Below, piece by piece: positions 1-8,104 of a DNA stretch of 20,541 nucleotides. A program made the translations under genes and the position numbers. Under the pieces are notes generated by a model. That model was not told the DNA's origin, made no database searches, and was given only the letters and a program-made list of their open reading frames with translations. This DNA comes from Bugula neritina. Taxonomy: Eukaryota > Bryozoa > Gymnolaemata > Cheilostomatida > Bugulidae. The number at the start of each line of letters is the position of its first letter. The stretch's first letter is position 1. The DNA lies in NCBI GenBank assembly GCA_964035545.1, contig CAXIUT010000235.1:1-20541 (forward strand), in the 5' to 3' direction.

Positions 1-99
1 CCCAACCCCAACCCCAACCCCAACCCCAACCCCAACCCCAACCCCAACCCCAACCCCAACCCCAACCCCAACCCCAACCCCAACCCCAACCCCAACCCC
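1..99. repeat. left telomere, (CCCCAA)n
   Basis: The tract is a perfect C4A2 repeat: a partial CCCAA, fifteen full CCCCAA units and a final CCCC, ending at the unique TGTTATTG. C4A2 on the left and G4T2 on the right is the telomere type of oligohymenophorean ciliates. The first start codon lies only 51 bp inside it. Confidence 0.97.
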
Positions 100-150
100 T
101 GTTATTGTTATTTGAATAGTTAATAATTAATATATTATTTAACAATTCGA

Positions 151-1254
151 ATGATTTTCCAAAACCTTCTCTTCTTCTTTCTCTTTATCCAACTATCTCT
201 TTCTATATCTGAATAAAAACCTGAAGGCAGCTGGATTCTTGCTGCATAGCCAACGAAAAAGAACCCTTGGTGGTCTTAGAACATGTCAATGTCTGGAACA
301 AGATCATCTTGGTGGCTATATTAAAAATCCTTATAATAAAATATTCTCACTTTTAAACTCTACAATAAACAGCCATCAAGAAAATATGCATACATTTCTT
401 TCAAAATGAACTCAAGTCAATAATTCAGCACCTAATATTTCTAGTTAAAATCACCAGCTACTATCAAATGCTATGAAGGATCCCAACTAGTTAATTAGTG
501 GCATAACTAATCAATAAGTCTTATGATCAATAATAAAAAAGCGACAATCAGTGGATAAAATTTTTATTTCTGGATATCTTTAAATTAACCATCTTCAACA
601 AATTTTATCATCATCATGATTGTCTTTGGTATATTGATAGCTAAAAATTAAATCACCAGTGCAATTAGAGGACAATTTGCTACTCCTTAATTCATCGCTC
701 CAGGACTTTTACTCTACCTGACTATCTTTGAAAATGGTATATTGAATACCATCAAATAACTATCAAGTGAATCAACATGGTATTATGGATAATACATGCT
801 TTATTCTCTTACTTTTTATATATGGCTGCCTTATGCTCTTTCTATTTACTCGATCTTTTCAACTGCCATTCAAGGAGGTAAACTTTTCAGATATACCTTT
901 TCTGGATTTGCCACTCTCATGAGTATCTACTTCATCTTTGTTGAATTAAATCTAGTAGCTGCTTTAGTAATAATGGCCAATGAAGTTACTTTACACCTAT
1001 ATTAAGATACAAGAAATAAATCATCTCTTCCTCTCTTTCTCATGGAAGCCATAGATATCATAGTATTAATTTTTTTACTTCTAATAAGACCTTTGTTTGA
1101 AATTTAAGTATAATGTTGGAAAATCTAACTTTTTACAGTCATTTTTCTAACTCTTTTTCAACTATATTTTCACTATTAGTCAAGAAAAAAGGAAATATCT
1201 TCCAATATTAAGTAGAATAAAAAAGTATCAAAAAAGATACATAAAAAAGAATGA
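151..1254 (+). CDS. signal-peptide-bearing multipass membrane protein, unknown function
   Basis: With TAA/TAG read as sense this is one uninterrupted frame of 367 codons ending at TGA. The start is chosen at 151 because it gives a textbook signal peptide (MIFQNLLFFFLFIQLSLSIS, residues 1-20) and is the first in-frame ATG after the telomere. The region 21-150 is soluble and Trp/Ser-rich. It is followed by about six hydrophobic segments, near residues 151-166, 182-196, 216-236, 253-275, 301-318 and 325-342, and a short Lys-rich tail. The predicted topology is an extracytosolic N-domain followed by a helical membrane bundle. I recognise no family. No frameshift and no intron are needed, which makes it one of the cleanest genes here. 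It converges on the next gene with about 100 bp between stops. Confidence 0.85.
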
Positions 1255-1358
1255 TTTCAAATATAATTTAATAACTATTTCAAATCTAATTTAATAACTT
1301 CAAATATTAATATAATTTACACAAGATCAAATACTGATAAATAAATAGCAATATGATA

Positions 1359-2128
1359 TCATTGCTATAATACAAGCTCCATGAAAATATAAATTTTCTA
1401 TTTATTGATATATTTTACCTTTTCTTATTGAAGGAGGACCCAAAAAGTTACAATAACAGTGCAAAACTATTGAAGGAATTACTGATAACCAAACAGAAAG
1501 AAAATAAAAACTATAAATTCCAAAAATAAAAGTAAATGTAATTTGACCAAGACTTCCCCTCCAATTCGGTTCTTTTCCCTTAATCCATTTTCTTATAGGT
1601 TTATGCAAATGACCTTAATAACTAAAATTATACTGATTGAAAAGATTATTGCTAAGATAAAAATTGATATTTAGTTAGATGCAGTTCTAAAGAAACTTGC
1701 CCGAAATAGTAATTATTCCATAAAAGGAGCCTAGAATAATAAATATCATACAAAAAATATATTTTTTAGGTTGTAGCGTGAGTAATCAGCCCTTGAAGTT
1801 AGAAATTTTTCATAAATATGAATTCCAAAAAGTAAAGAATTAGCAAGCAATACATGCATTATTTGCAACAAGTCAAAATTAAAGTAAAAACATTCCAAAA
1901 ATCCCATATTTCTCGATGAGCATTAATCTGTATAGTTATAAGCTAATATGATAGCTGTAAATACTGCACATACGATGATCCTCGTTGTTTGTTTAACTTG
2001 TTTACCTCTTTCCCGAGTAAAACTCAGTTCTTACTGATATGAGATGTACTGCGAATGCATTTTTAGATGTAAACTCCTAAAACAAAGAATGCAGCTTGAG
2101 CAATAAGCGATATTAACTAATGCAGCAT
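1359..2128 (-). CDS. multipass membrane protein, unknown function (three single-base frame breaks)
   Basis: The best reading begins MLHELISLIAQ and ends FMELVLEQ before TGA. It needs three single-base corrections, near 2035, 1933 and 1743, after which the span is 257 codons. Hydrophobic stretches lie near the N-terminus (LISLIAQAAFFVLGVYI), in TTRIIVCAVFTAIILAYNY, in a long block beginning IWDFWNVF, in SIFILAIIFSISIILV, and in a C-terminal pair starting LVKLHLLLFLEF. That makes five or more membrane helices, separated by charged loops. The other frames are also stop-poor here, so exact joins are uncertain; a rival reading of 1327-2060 was considered. I do not recognise the family, although its size and helix-rich layout resemble the neighbouring gene at 151-1254. 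Confidence 0.55.
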
Positions 2129-2220
2129 ATAGTTATTATTATGATATAGTTATTATTCAAGTCAAAAATGATAATTTAATGGTTTAATGGTTTAATTGTA
2201 TTTTCTTTTGTTTAAATTAA

Positions 2221-2377
2221 GGCGAGGGGTTACCCTCACTATCAGAAATTTTGCTGTTTCGGTCTCCCATAGCGAGAGACAATAAGGCCTCACTCGACAG
2301 ACTTGTGTGCAAATGTCCCGCTCCGCCCTAAGCGTCCACCCTGAATGATCAATGGAACACTCCAGCCAGGTAAGTAA
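2221..2377 (-). ncRNA. U1: U1 spliceosomal snRNA
   Basis: The complement begins UUACUUACCUGG, the conserved U1 5' end that pairs with 5' splice sites (human AUACUUACCUGG). Next comes stem-loop I with the U1-70K-type loop GAUCAUUCAGGG (human GAUCACGAAGG). Stem-loop II carries UUUGCACAC, the counterpart of the U1A-binding AUUGCACUC. Stem-loop III is closed by GUCUC/GAGAC. An Sm site AAUUUCUGA follows, and the terminal hairpin is GAGGGUAACCCCUC. The order and the length of about 157 nt fit U1 (human 164 nt). The region is markedly GC-richer than its surroundings. The 5' end at 2377 is set from the conserved ACUUACCUG; the 3' end is placed after the last hairpin. It lies only 59 bp downstream of the stop of the preceding minus-strand gene. 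Confidence 0.93.
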
Positions 2378-2436
2378 AATGACCCTTTTTCACCTGTTTT
2401 AATATAAACCGAATCAAAATTATCAAAGGGTTTTTA

Positions 2437-2823
2437 TCATCTTCTAAATATTTATGGCTCCTTTATAAGAGAGAAAGTGCCCCTTAAATCAACTTTTTCT
2501 CCCAATAAATTATCAATTTTATTACTCAGCCATAGTTATTCTCCTTATTTTTCTTAAAAGTATCTCCTTTCCTCATAAATTACAAAGAAATCTCCACCAT
2601 GATGATCATGTAGATTAACAACTTTTTAACCAGATACTTCTACAAATTGAAAAGCTGCTATATTAAAGAACATTGCTTGCTCTTTTTTTTATTATGTCTG
2701 CATGTTGGTGTGTTATAGATGAAAATTGATCAAGATGATGATATTTTCCTAATGTGAGAGTAATGGTAATAATTACATATAAAGTTATGAACAGATGGAA
2801 AAAGCAAGCTGAAGAGCTTACAT
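2437..2823 (-). CDS. small hypothetical protein, about 128 aa
   Basis: An open frame of 129 codons runs from ATG (MEALQLAFSICSE) to TGA, with TAA/TAG as Glu. The C-terminal half (VEVSGEKVVNLHDHHGGDFF, then a Glu-rich stretch and LRGTFSLIKEPE) is convincing coding sequence. In the middle, about 2640-2745, a shifted frame (KYHHLDQFSSITHQHADIIK) reads better. Two compensating single-base errors, near an A-run and a TT, would connect it while keeping the same start, stop and length. There are no signal peptide or membrane segments. I do not recognise the family. It sits between the divergent cysteine protease and the U1 gene. Confidence 0.55.
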
Positions 2824-3058
2824 AGGGTCCCGAAGGTATGTATAATCATCAAAACTCACCTTGGACGAACTCACCTAATAATAGAACTTAACAATTAATA
2901 CCTCAACTCAAATTCAAACTAAACTATTTCATCTTCCTTTCATTTATTATCAAAAACTTATTTTTTTATTTGAAGCAAGAACTTTTTATGAATAAATCAT
3001 TCATTATAAGATTCTTTATTTAAATTATTTTTCATTACTTTTATTAATAATCCTCCCA

Positions 3059-4012
3059 ATGAATAAATCACACTTGGCTTTAGTCACTATCCTCGCTGCT
3101 GCTGTTCTCCTATACAACCTTTCTCCTGAACAGACACAACCTGGATCTCATGCCAAATACTTAGCCTATCTCCAATAATACAATAAACCTCTCCCACAAA
3201 ATGAATAATTCATTTATAGAGCAAATCTTTTCGCTCAGTATCTTATAAACATGGAAAAACATAACTCAGATTCTTCTCAATCATGGAAAATAGGAGTTAA
3301 CCAATTTTCTGACCTTACCAAAGAAGAATTTGTCGCAACATATCTCGGAGATCTGGGATAAAAAACACCTGTTTCCAGTGTTGAACAACCAATTAATGCA
3401 GGATTTATGTAAGACGTTGATTGGAGATAAAAAGGACTCATTACAGGAGTCAAAAATCAAGGAGCTTGTGGATCATGTTGGGCTTTTGCAGCCACTGCTG
3501 CTCATGAAAGCTACCAAATTCAATTGAAAAAAGCTGATTTAACTATTAACCTCTCTGAACAACAACTTGTTGATTGTTCAGGTGACTATGGAAACCATGG
3601 ATGCAATGGAGGACTTGCTTCTAGAGGTCTTGAATGGGTCAGAGAAAATGGACAAACCGTTCAATCTGCCTATCCATACAAAGCAGTCAATCAAGACTGC
3701 AGTATCAAGAGTGGATAGTATAAAATTGCTGGAGTAGCTACTATTACTGGTTGCGACGTCTTGGAATCAAAACTTAGACACAGACCAATGGCAGTCAGAG
3801 TCGATGCTACCAATTGGCATCTCTACAAGAGTGGAGTATTTAACAACTGTGATAAACATATCAACCACGGTGTTCTTATGGTCGGATCAAGTTAATAGGC
3901 CTGGACCATCAAGAACAGTTGGGGAGCTACTTGGGGATAAAGTGGATTTATTAGACTTGCCAAAGGAGATACCTGTGCTGTTTGTTTCGGACCTTCATTC
4001 CCTTTATTTTGA
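3059..4012 (+). CDS. cathepsin-L-like papain-family (C1A) cysteine protease
   Basis: This is a 317-codon intronless frame ending at TGA, with no correction needed. Residues 1-25 or so form a signal peptide or anchor (MNKSHLALVTILAAAVLLYN). An I29-type propeptide follows, with an ERFNIN-like helix and NQFSDLTKEEF. The mature enzyme starts near VDWR. The catalytic residues are in place: Cys140 in NQGACGSCWAF, His270 in INHGVLMVG, Asn286 in IKNSWGATWG, with an oxyanion-hole Gln just before GACGSC. Other hallmarks are SEQQLVDC and GCNGG. In-frame TAA codons fall where the family usually has Glu, e.g. VDWR*KG and WG*SGF. The likely role is lysosomal or secreted (food-vacuole) proteolysis after pro-domain removal. 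It is slightly shorter than many C1A enzymes and converges on LUC7 with 48 bp between stops. Confidence 0.95.
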
Positions 4013-4060
4013 TCCTTCATCATCAAATATATATTCAATAATATTCGATGAATACATAAA

Positions 4061-5237
4061 TCATCCATAGTTTCTGTGATGTTATCTATCATATGAACGA
4101 GATTTTCTCTCATGCTCTCTTTTATGTTTCTTATCTTTTCGATTATCTTTGTCCTTTTTATGCTTTTCTTTACTTCGACTTCTCTAATTTCTATCATTAT
4201 GATACCCTTTTTATCCATGATAATGGTCATGAGAACGATCTCTTTTCTTCTTTTAACGACTTCCATGTCTATCTTACTTATGTTTATGTTATTTCTTCTT
4301 TTTCTTCTATGGAGAATCCTTTGAAACTCTTTCTTTATGTTATTTATGTTATTTTTCTCTATCTCGATGCTATCTTTCTTTTTATCTCTCTTAAAGTTTT
4401 AAATTATTGACTGGCTTGATTTCAATTTGTTGTTGTGGGACTTCAACTGGTGGTTCGATAGACAGTTGATTTTTTTCTCTATTTTTATCAATTTTTTGTT
4501 GAACTATTTAGAGTTTAATTTTTAAAGTTTCTATTTATGTTCTAAGTTTTAGGAATCCTTGATGAATTTTACCATCAAGATGCATAGCGATTCTTTTTTA
4601 CGTATCGTTAATAGTTTGGATAGCCCCACAAACTTAACAAATTTTTTGGTGTTTAACAACAGCCAAGAGATTATCTCCCATTGCATCAACTTATTTTCGA
4701 TGCTCTCTCAATCTTTATACTTCTTCTAGACATCGAGCTGAATCATCGATTTGTCCATTTTACCCAAAAATAGCAGCTTGCTTCATCATTTCTTCAATAT
4801 CTTTATCGATAGACAATATTCTATCTAAGATTTGTCGAGGTCTTTAATTACTAAGACTAGATTTTCCATCAATAGTCGATTGATTCTTTTTTGTTTTTTG
4901 TTATACCTCTTGAAGTCGTCTCTAGATCCATGCTGTTTAAATTATCATTTACCAATGCATTCCTTAATATATACTTTCTAGTGTTAGTATCTACTAGGAT
5001 CATCATCAAACATATTTTTCAAATATGTATCATGCCTCTTATTGCAAGGACCCTCGTCATAGATAGTGTTAGGAAAAAGAGTATTGAAACAAAAACAAAT
5101 TAGAAATGGTTTACACACCTTTGTTATAATAAAATTACGTCAGAGTTCGAGTAGTGATCTCGTGCTTGAGTACTGTTAGAAGGAAGGTTACGATCTCTTC
5201 CCATTAATGTGTCCAAAAGACCTCGCGCCAGATCCAT
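4061..5237 (-). CDS. LUC7: LUC7-family U1 snRNP splicing factor
   Basis: The model runs from MDLARGLLDTLMG to a TGA at 4061. Removing a 20-nt intron and restoring one A near 4948-4950 gives exactly 386 codons. The N-terminal CCCH finger is readable after splicing: VCKPFLICFC, then FPNT, GPCNKRHD. A coiled helical region with EVERLREHRKEVDAMG precedes the second C2H2 finger, which reads ICEVCGAIQTINDTEKRIAM then HLDGKIHQGF. LUC7 consensus CEVCGAYL...H..GK.H.G matches closely, and the Glu of CEVC is encoded by TAA. The C-terminus is an Arg/Lys/Glu/His-rich low-complexity tail of the RS/RE type. Known family role: U1 snRNP subunit that stabilises weak 5' splice sites. The U1 RNA gene lies about 1.7 kb away on the same strand. 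Confidence 0.93.
5119..5138 (-). other. 20-nt intron in LUC7
   Basis: The intron reads GTAATTTTATTATAACAAAG on the minus strand. Removing it joins HYSNSD to VCKPFLICFC and restores the CCCH finger. Leaving it in shifts the frame. Confidence 0.9.
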
Positions 5238-5267
5238 CTATTATAAATATTTAATTTAATATTTTTA

Positions 5268-5420
5268 TATCAAAGTCGCTCAAAGCTAATATCTTATCCT
5301 CCAAAATGAAGAAAGACATCTTTTTCTTTATAAATTATTTCAAAGTATTCAAATCGATCTTTCCAAAAGATACTTCTGCTCTTGAAACCCATTTGTAACA
5401 AATATTAGGCTCGTAGTATA
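5268..5420 (-). pseudogene. decayed fragment of a Maf-like gene
   Basis: This stretch resembles the 3' half of the Maf gene at 6243-6918. WVSRAEVSFGKIDLNTLKEF aligns with WVSRAEVTFGKVDLNTLKEF, then a one-base deletion shifts the frame at the point where the intact gene continues KEKEPYIHSGGYE. Downstream the resemblance (CATTTTGGAGGAT) fades within 50 bp. Upstream similarity fades too. It lacks the N-terminal catalytic part and cannot encode a Maf enzyme. It occupies the 5' flank of LUC7, so it may now serve as, or be displaced by, that gene's promoter. Confidence 0.75.
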
Positions 5421-5612
5421 TGCTGTAGAAAATGTAAAAATCCTTATCCGTCCTAAAGAAATTTGAAATAATAATTAAATTTAAAATAGTTTACTGTGAA
5501 CAAAATAAATTCTAGGTCAAGCCAATCCAACGAAAGAATAAGTAATCGAAGGTATTGAAGATTGAAAGATTCGATAAACTATAATTTTACAATTAATAAA
5601 TAATAAATAATA

Positions 5613-6128
5613 ATGAGTCATTCTATTTAAATTGGGATGTTATTATGTTGTGCTTATGTTTAGGCAGCTTAGTATCGAGAAAACAAAGAATTATACTTTA
5701 AGATAAGACATAATTGGCAATTATAGATACAGGTTAGAAGGTTTAGAATGGCAAGTTAATATGCTTAGACATAGTAATAAAGATAAAAGTACAGAGAATT
5801 GAAGATTGAATTTAAATAGGAATTATTAAAAAGAGGTGTACTTGTAAGGTAAGAAAGACCAAAAATTAAATAAGTAAAAAATAAGGATAATAAGGATAAT
5901 AAGGATAATAAGGATAATAAGGATAGTAAGGATAATAAGGATAATAGGAAAAAAGGTTTTTTTTCAAACGTATGGGATTCCATTCAAAAGCAATTTAGAA
6001 AAACAGAATCTACAAAATCAGAATACGATGAGATTAAGACAGAAAAAGATGAGTTGATAAAAGTACTTTTGTCAGAAGAAAAAGAAGCCACAGTTGATAA
6101 TTAAGAGAAAGAAGATAGTGAGTTTTGA
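5613..6128 (+). CDS. charged KDN-repeat protein, copy 1, unknown function
   Basis: A clean 171-codon frame runs from MSHSIEIGMLLCCAYVEAAE to TGA with TAA/TAG as Glu. Residues 1-90 are mostly amphipathic and strongly charged (RFRMASEYAETEEEREKYRE, then LKIEFKEELLKRGVLVREER), suggesting helix or coiled coil. Residues 91-111 are seven KDN/KDS tripeptides. A basic KKGFFSNVWDSIQKQFRKTE segment and an acidic tail follow. Most of its Glu codons are TAA or TAG. A diverged paralogue lies at 7527-8054, including part of the 5' flank. No known family is recognised. It converges on the Maf gene with 114 bp between stops. Confidence 0.8.
5883..5945 (+). repeat. 9-bp tandem repeat AAGGATAAT x7
   Basis: Seven in-frame 9-bp units encode KDN x4, KDS, KDN x2. 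The unit sequence is nearly perfect at DNA level. The paralogue at about 7807-7870 has a similar but interrupted array, so copy number is probably variable. Confidence 0.95.
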
Positions 6129-6242
6129 TGACTGAATGATCTAAAATCAATAAATTTCGTTCTATTTTTCAATATCTTTATCCATATTTATCTATACTTA
6201 TAAATGATAAATTGGAAATAGATTGTTTTCATATCAGAACTG

Positions 6243-6918
6243 TCAGAACCATTCTAATTTCCTGCCTCCCTCGATTATTCTATCACAGATTCCATACACA
6301 TCTATCCCTTGAACAGCATGAAAAGACCCATTGATCGAGGTTATAAATGATCCACTCAGAGCTGATAGCTCATATCCTCCAGAATGAATATAAGGCTATT
6401 TTTCTTTAGAAAATTATTTCAGAGTATTCAAGTCAACTTTTCCAAAAGTTACTTCTGCTCTTGAGACCCACTCGTGACGAATTTGAGGCTCAGAGTTAAA
6501 GATAACTATGTTTGCTGTGTAAATTCTATGAGTATTTCCTGCTAGTTCAGACATCATTTGAATACAGTGCTCTTAGTTTTCCTAAATATCACTTTCCATA
6601 CTGGCTTTTAGATGATGACTCCCTTATGCTCAACTATTGTATCTCCACAAATGAGAATGTCCCATTCTACTTTTTATTGCTTAAAACGAGCAGTCAGCTC
6701 TTCTGCTTTTCCTTTACATGTTTCCTTTATTTGTTGACGATTACCATGTTATATTCGGATGGAGATGGAAAAGACATTTTGTCTAAATTTTCATCGAACT
6801 TGCTTGGAATTACTTTATACATCAACCTTTGAGTCTGCATCAACTCATTCCTGGATTTAGACTGCGAACCCAGCACAACTTTCTTCCCATTTAGCACCTT
6901 CAAGTATGGTAAAAGCAT
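6243..6918 (-). CDS. Maf/ASMTL-type nucleotide pyrophosphatase
   Basis: The start MLLPYLKVLNGKKVVLGSQS matches the Maf N-terminus (LILAS.S.RR..LL), followed by MQTQRLMYKVIPSKFDENLD. The catalytic-loop motif is CGDTIV, then MMSELAGNTHRIYTA (Maf mL..LSG..H.V.T), WVSRAEVTFG, and KEKEPYIHSGGYE (family GEP.DKAG.YG), where the Glu of EP is TAG. Two missing bases must be restored, at a T-run 6707-6710 and at 6593-6595 on the plus strand, giving exactly 226 codons; the family is usually about 190-210 aa. Known role: hydrolysis of non-canonical or modified NTPs to keep them out of nucleic acids. The start codon lies 70 bp from the internal telomere tract. Because a relic copy exists nearby, true pseudogenisation is a minor alternative to sequencing error. 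Confidence 0.87.
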
Positions 6919-6988
6919 TGATAAATCTTTGATAACTATAAATTATAATAATCAATCGAATCAAGAAAATTTCTTCTCACTGTTCTAT

Positions 6989-7064
6989 GGGGTTGGGGTT
7001 GGGGTTGGGGTTGGGGTTGGGGTTGGGGTTGGGGTTGGGGTTGGGGTTGGGGTTGGGGTTGGGT
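6989..7064. repeat. internal telomeric tract, (GGGGTT)12
   Basis: Twelve perfect GGGGTT units plus GGGT lie inside the window, in the orientation of a right chromosome end. The flank is unique sequence on both sides (TGTTCTAT before, CATGAAAGATG after), with no C4A2 partner. Length (76 bp) is similar to the terminal tracts (99 and 97 bp). See findings for interpretations. Confidence 0.97.
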
Positions 7065-7526
7065 CATGAAAGATGTATTAAGAAAAGATTTGATTAAATA
7101 ATCTAAATAAATATGTTTAGAACGAATAGCATATATTGCTTTTCTGACATTTTATTTTATTTAGATAGTCATAAAGGTTAAAATTAATAAGAATAGGTTT
7201 TTTTGACGAGAAATTATTGTGTTTCAATTATTATGTTTTTCTAAAAAGACTGTTTCAACTAAAATTTACTTTCCTATTAAATTAGTTGAGGAAAATGTTG
7301 TCATTGCTTCTTTAGATTAAATGCTTGAAAAATTGATTGTAAAATAAAATAGTCTCTTATCTGTCCAAGTAAATTATATTTTATTTTTGTAAAAAACAAT
7401 ATCAAACAAGAAAAGGATTTCTTTATTGCTCAAATAACATTTTAGAAACAAATCAATTGAAAAATAAAAGTTTTTGTAAACTTTTTAGATTTAATTAAAA
7501 GATAAACTATAATTTAATAATTAATA
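7065..7526. other. stretch after the internal telomere; possible ORF, no confident gene
   Basis: From ATG at 7066, two bases past the G4T2 tract, a plus-strand frame stays open to a TGA at 7528 apart from one TGA near 7204-7206, next to a T7 run. It begins MKDVLRKDLIKESKEICLER, and its second half (FPIKLVEENVVIASLDEMLE) looks coding. A second frame from ATG 7113 is similarly open. Both would overlap the start codon of the next gene. The last 30 bp resemble the flank upstream of the copy-1 gene at 5613 (GATAAACTATAATTT), which argues that at least this part is promoter. No family recognised. Confidence 0.3.
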
Positions 7527-8054
7527 ATGAACTTAAAGAGGAATCATTCATATTAGATTGGGATTTTGTTCAGTGGTGTTAGAGTTTAATCAGCTAAATA
7601 TCGAGCAAACAAAGAACTATACTTTAAAACGAACATACTTGGAAGATATAAATGCAGTTCAGATGGTTTAGAATGGCAAGTTAATATGCTTAGACATAGT
7701 AATAAAGATAAAAGTACAGAAAATTGAAGATTGAATTTCAATAGGAATTATTAAAAAGAGGTGTACTTGTAAGGTAAGAAAGACCAAAAATTAAATAAGT
7801 AAAAAATAAGGATAATATGGATAATAAGGATAATAAAGATAATAAGGATAGTCAAGGATAATAAAGATAATAGGAAAAAAGGTTTTTTTTCAAATGTATG
7901 GAATTCCATTCAAAAGAAATTTAGAAAGACAGAATCTAGATAATAAAATTAAACTAAGAATGAAGAAGGTGAATTAACATCAAAACTATTGAAGTAATAA
8001 GCTATAAATGATAATTGCAATTAAAAAAAATATATTGAGGAAATGATTGAATGA
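7527..8054 (+). CDS. charged KDN-repeat protein, copy 2 (two frame breaks)
   Basis: This is a paralogue of the gene at 5613-6128. About 250 bp from AGAATGGCAAGTTAATATGC onward are nearly identical; the first 50 codons and the C-terminus are diverged. One base is missing at the AAAA near 7626-7629 and one is extra near 7854 (AGTCAAGG). They cancel, so start (MNLKRNHSYEIGILFSGVRV) and stop are 176 codons apart. The corrected protein keeps RFRMASEYAETEEEREKYRK and the FFSNVW segment, but the KDN array is interrupted. It could be a functional duplicate with sequencing errors or a young pseudogene. It starts 463 bp past the internal telomere tract. Confidence 0.6.
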
Positions 8055-8104
8055 TTAAAAATATTATTTGCATATTTATTAAAAGAAAGTTTTTCATTAT
8101 TTTC

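Noticed and set aside
1-99. CRISPR-like or satellite array
   Set aside because: The 6-bp perfect units without spacers at chromosome ends are telomeres.
1327-2060. Alternative model of the second membrane gene ending at 1327, including the Trp-rich frame at 1402-1608
   Set aside because: It also sums to a multiple of three with one correction, but has a poorer composition than the frame ending LQEEKVKYINKEK at 1359 and leaves less coherent membrane helices.
2221-2377. SRP RNA, telomerase RNA, RNase P or 5S rRNA for the GC-rich island
   Set aside because: None of their core motifs is present, and no CAACCCCAA template occurs; U1 motifs appear in order on the minus strand.
2728-2755. Possible 28-nt intron in the small gene at 2437-2823
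   Set aside because: GT...AG ends are present, but splicing creates an early TGA, and the frame is open without it.
4093-4410. Plus-strand hydrophobic ORF (and the overlapping minus-strand 3892-4266 ORF)
   Set aside because: These are other-frame shadows of the Lys/Arg/Glu-rich LUC7 tail.
5765-5983. Minus-strand ORF with a repeated SLL pattern
   Set aside because: It is the antisense of the AAGGATAAT repeat in the KDN gene.
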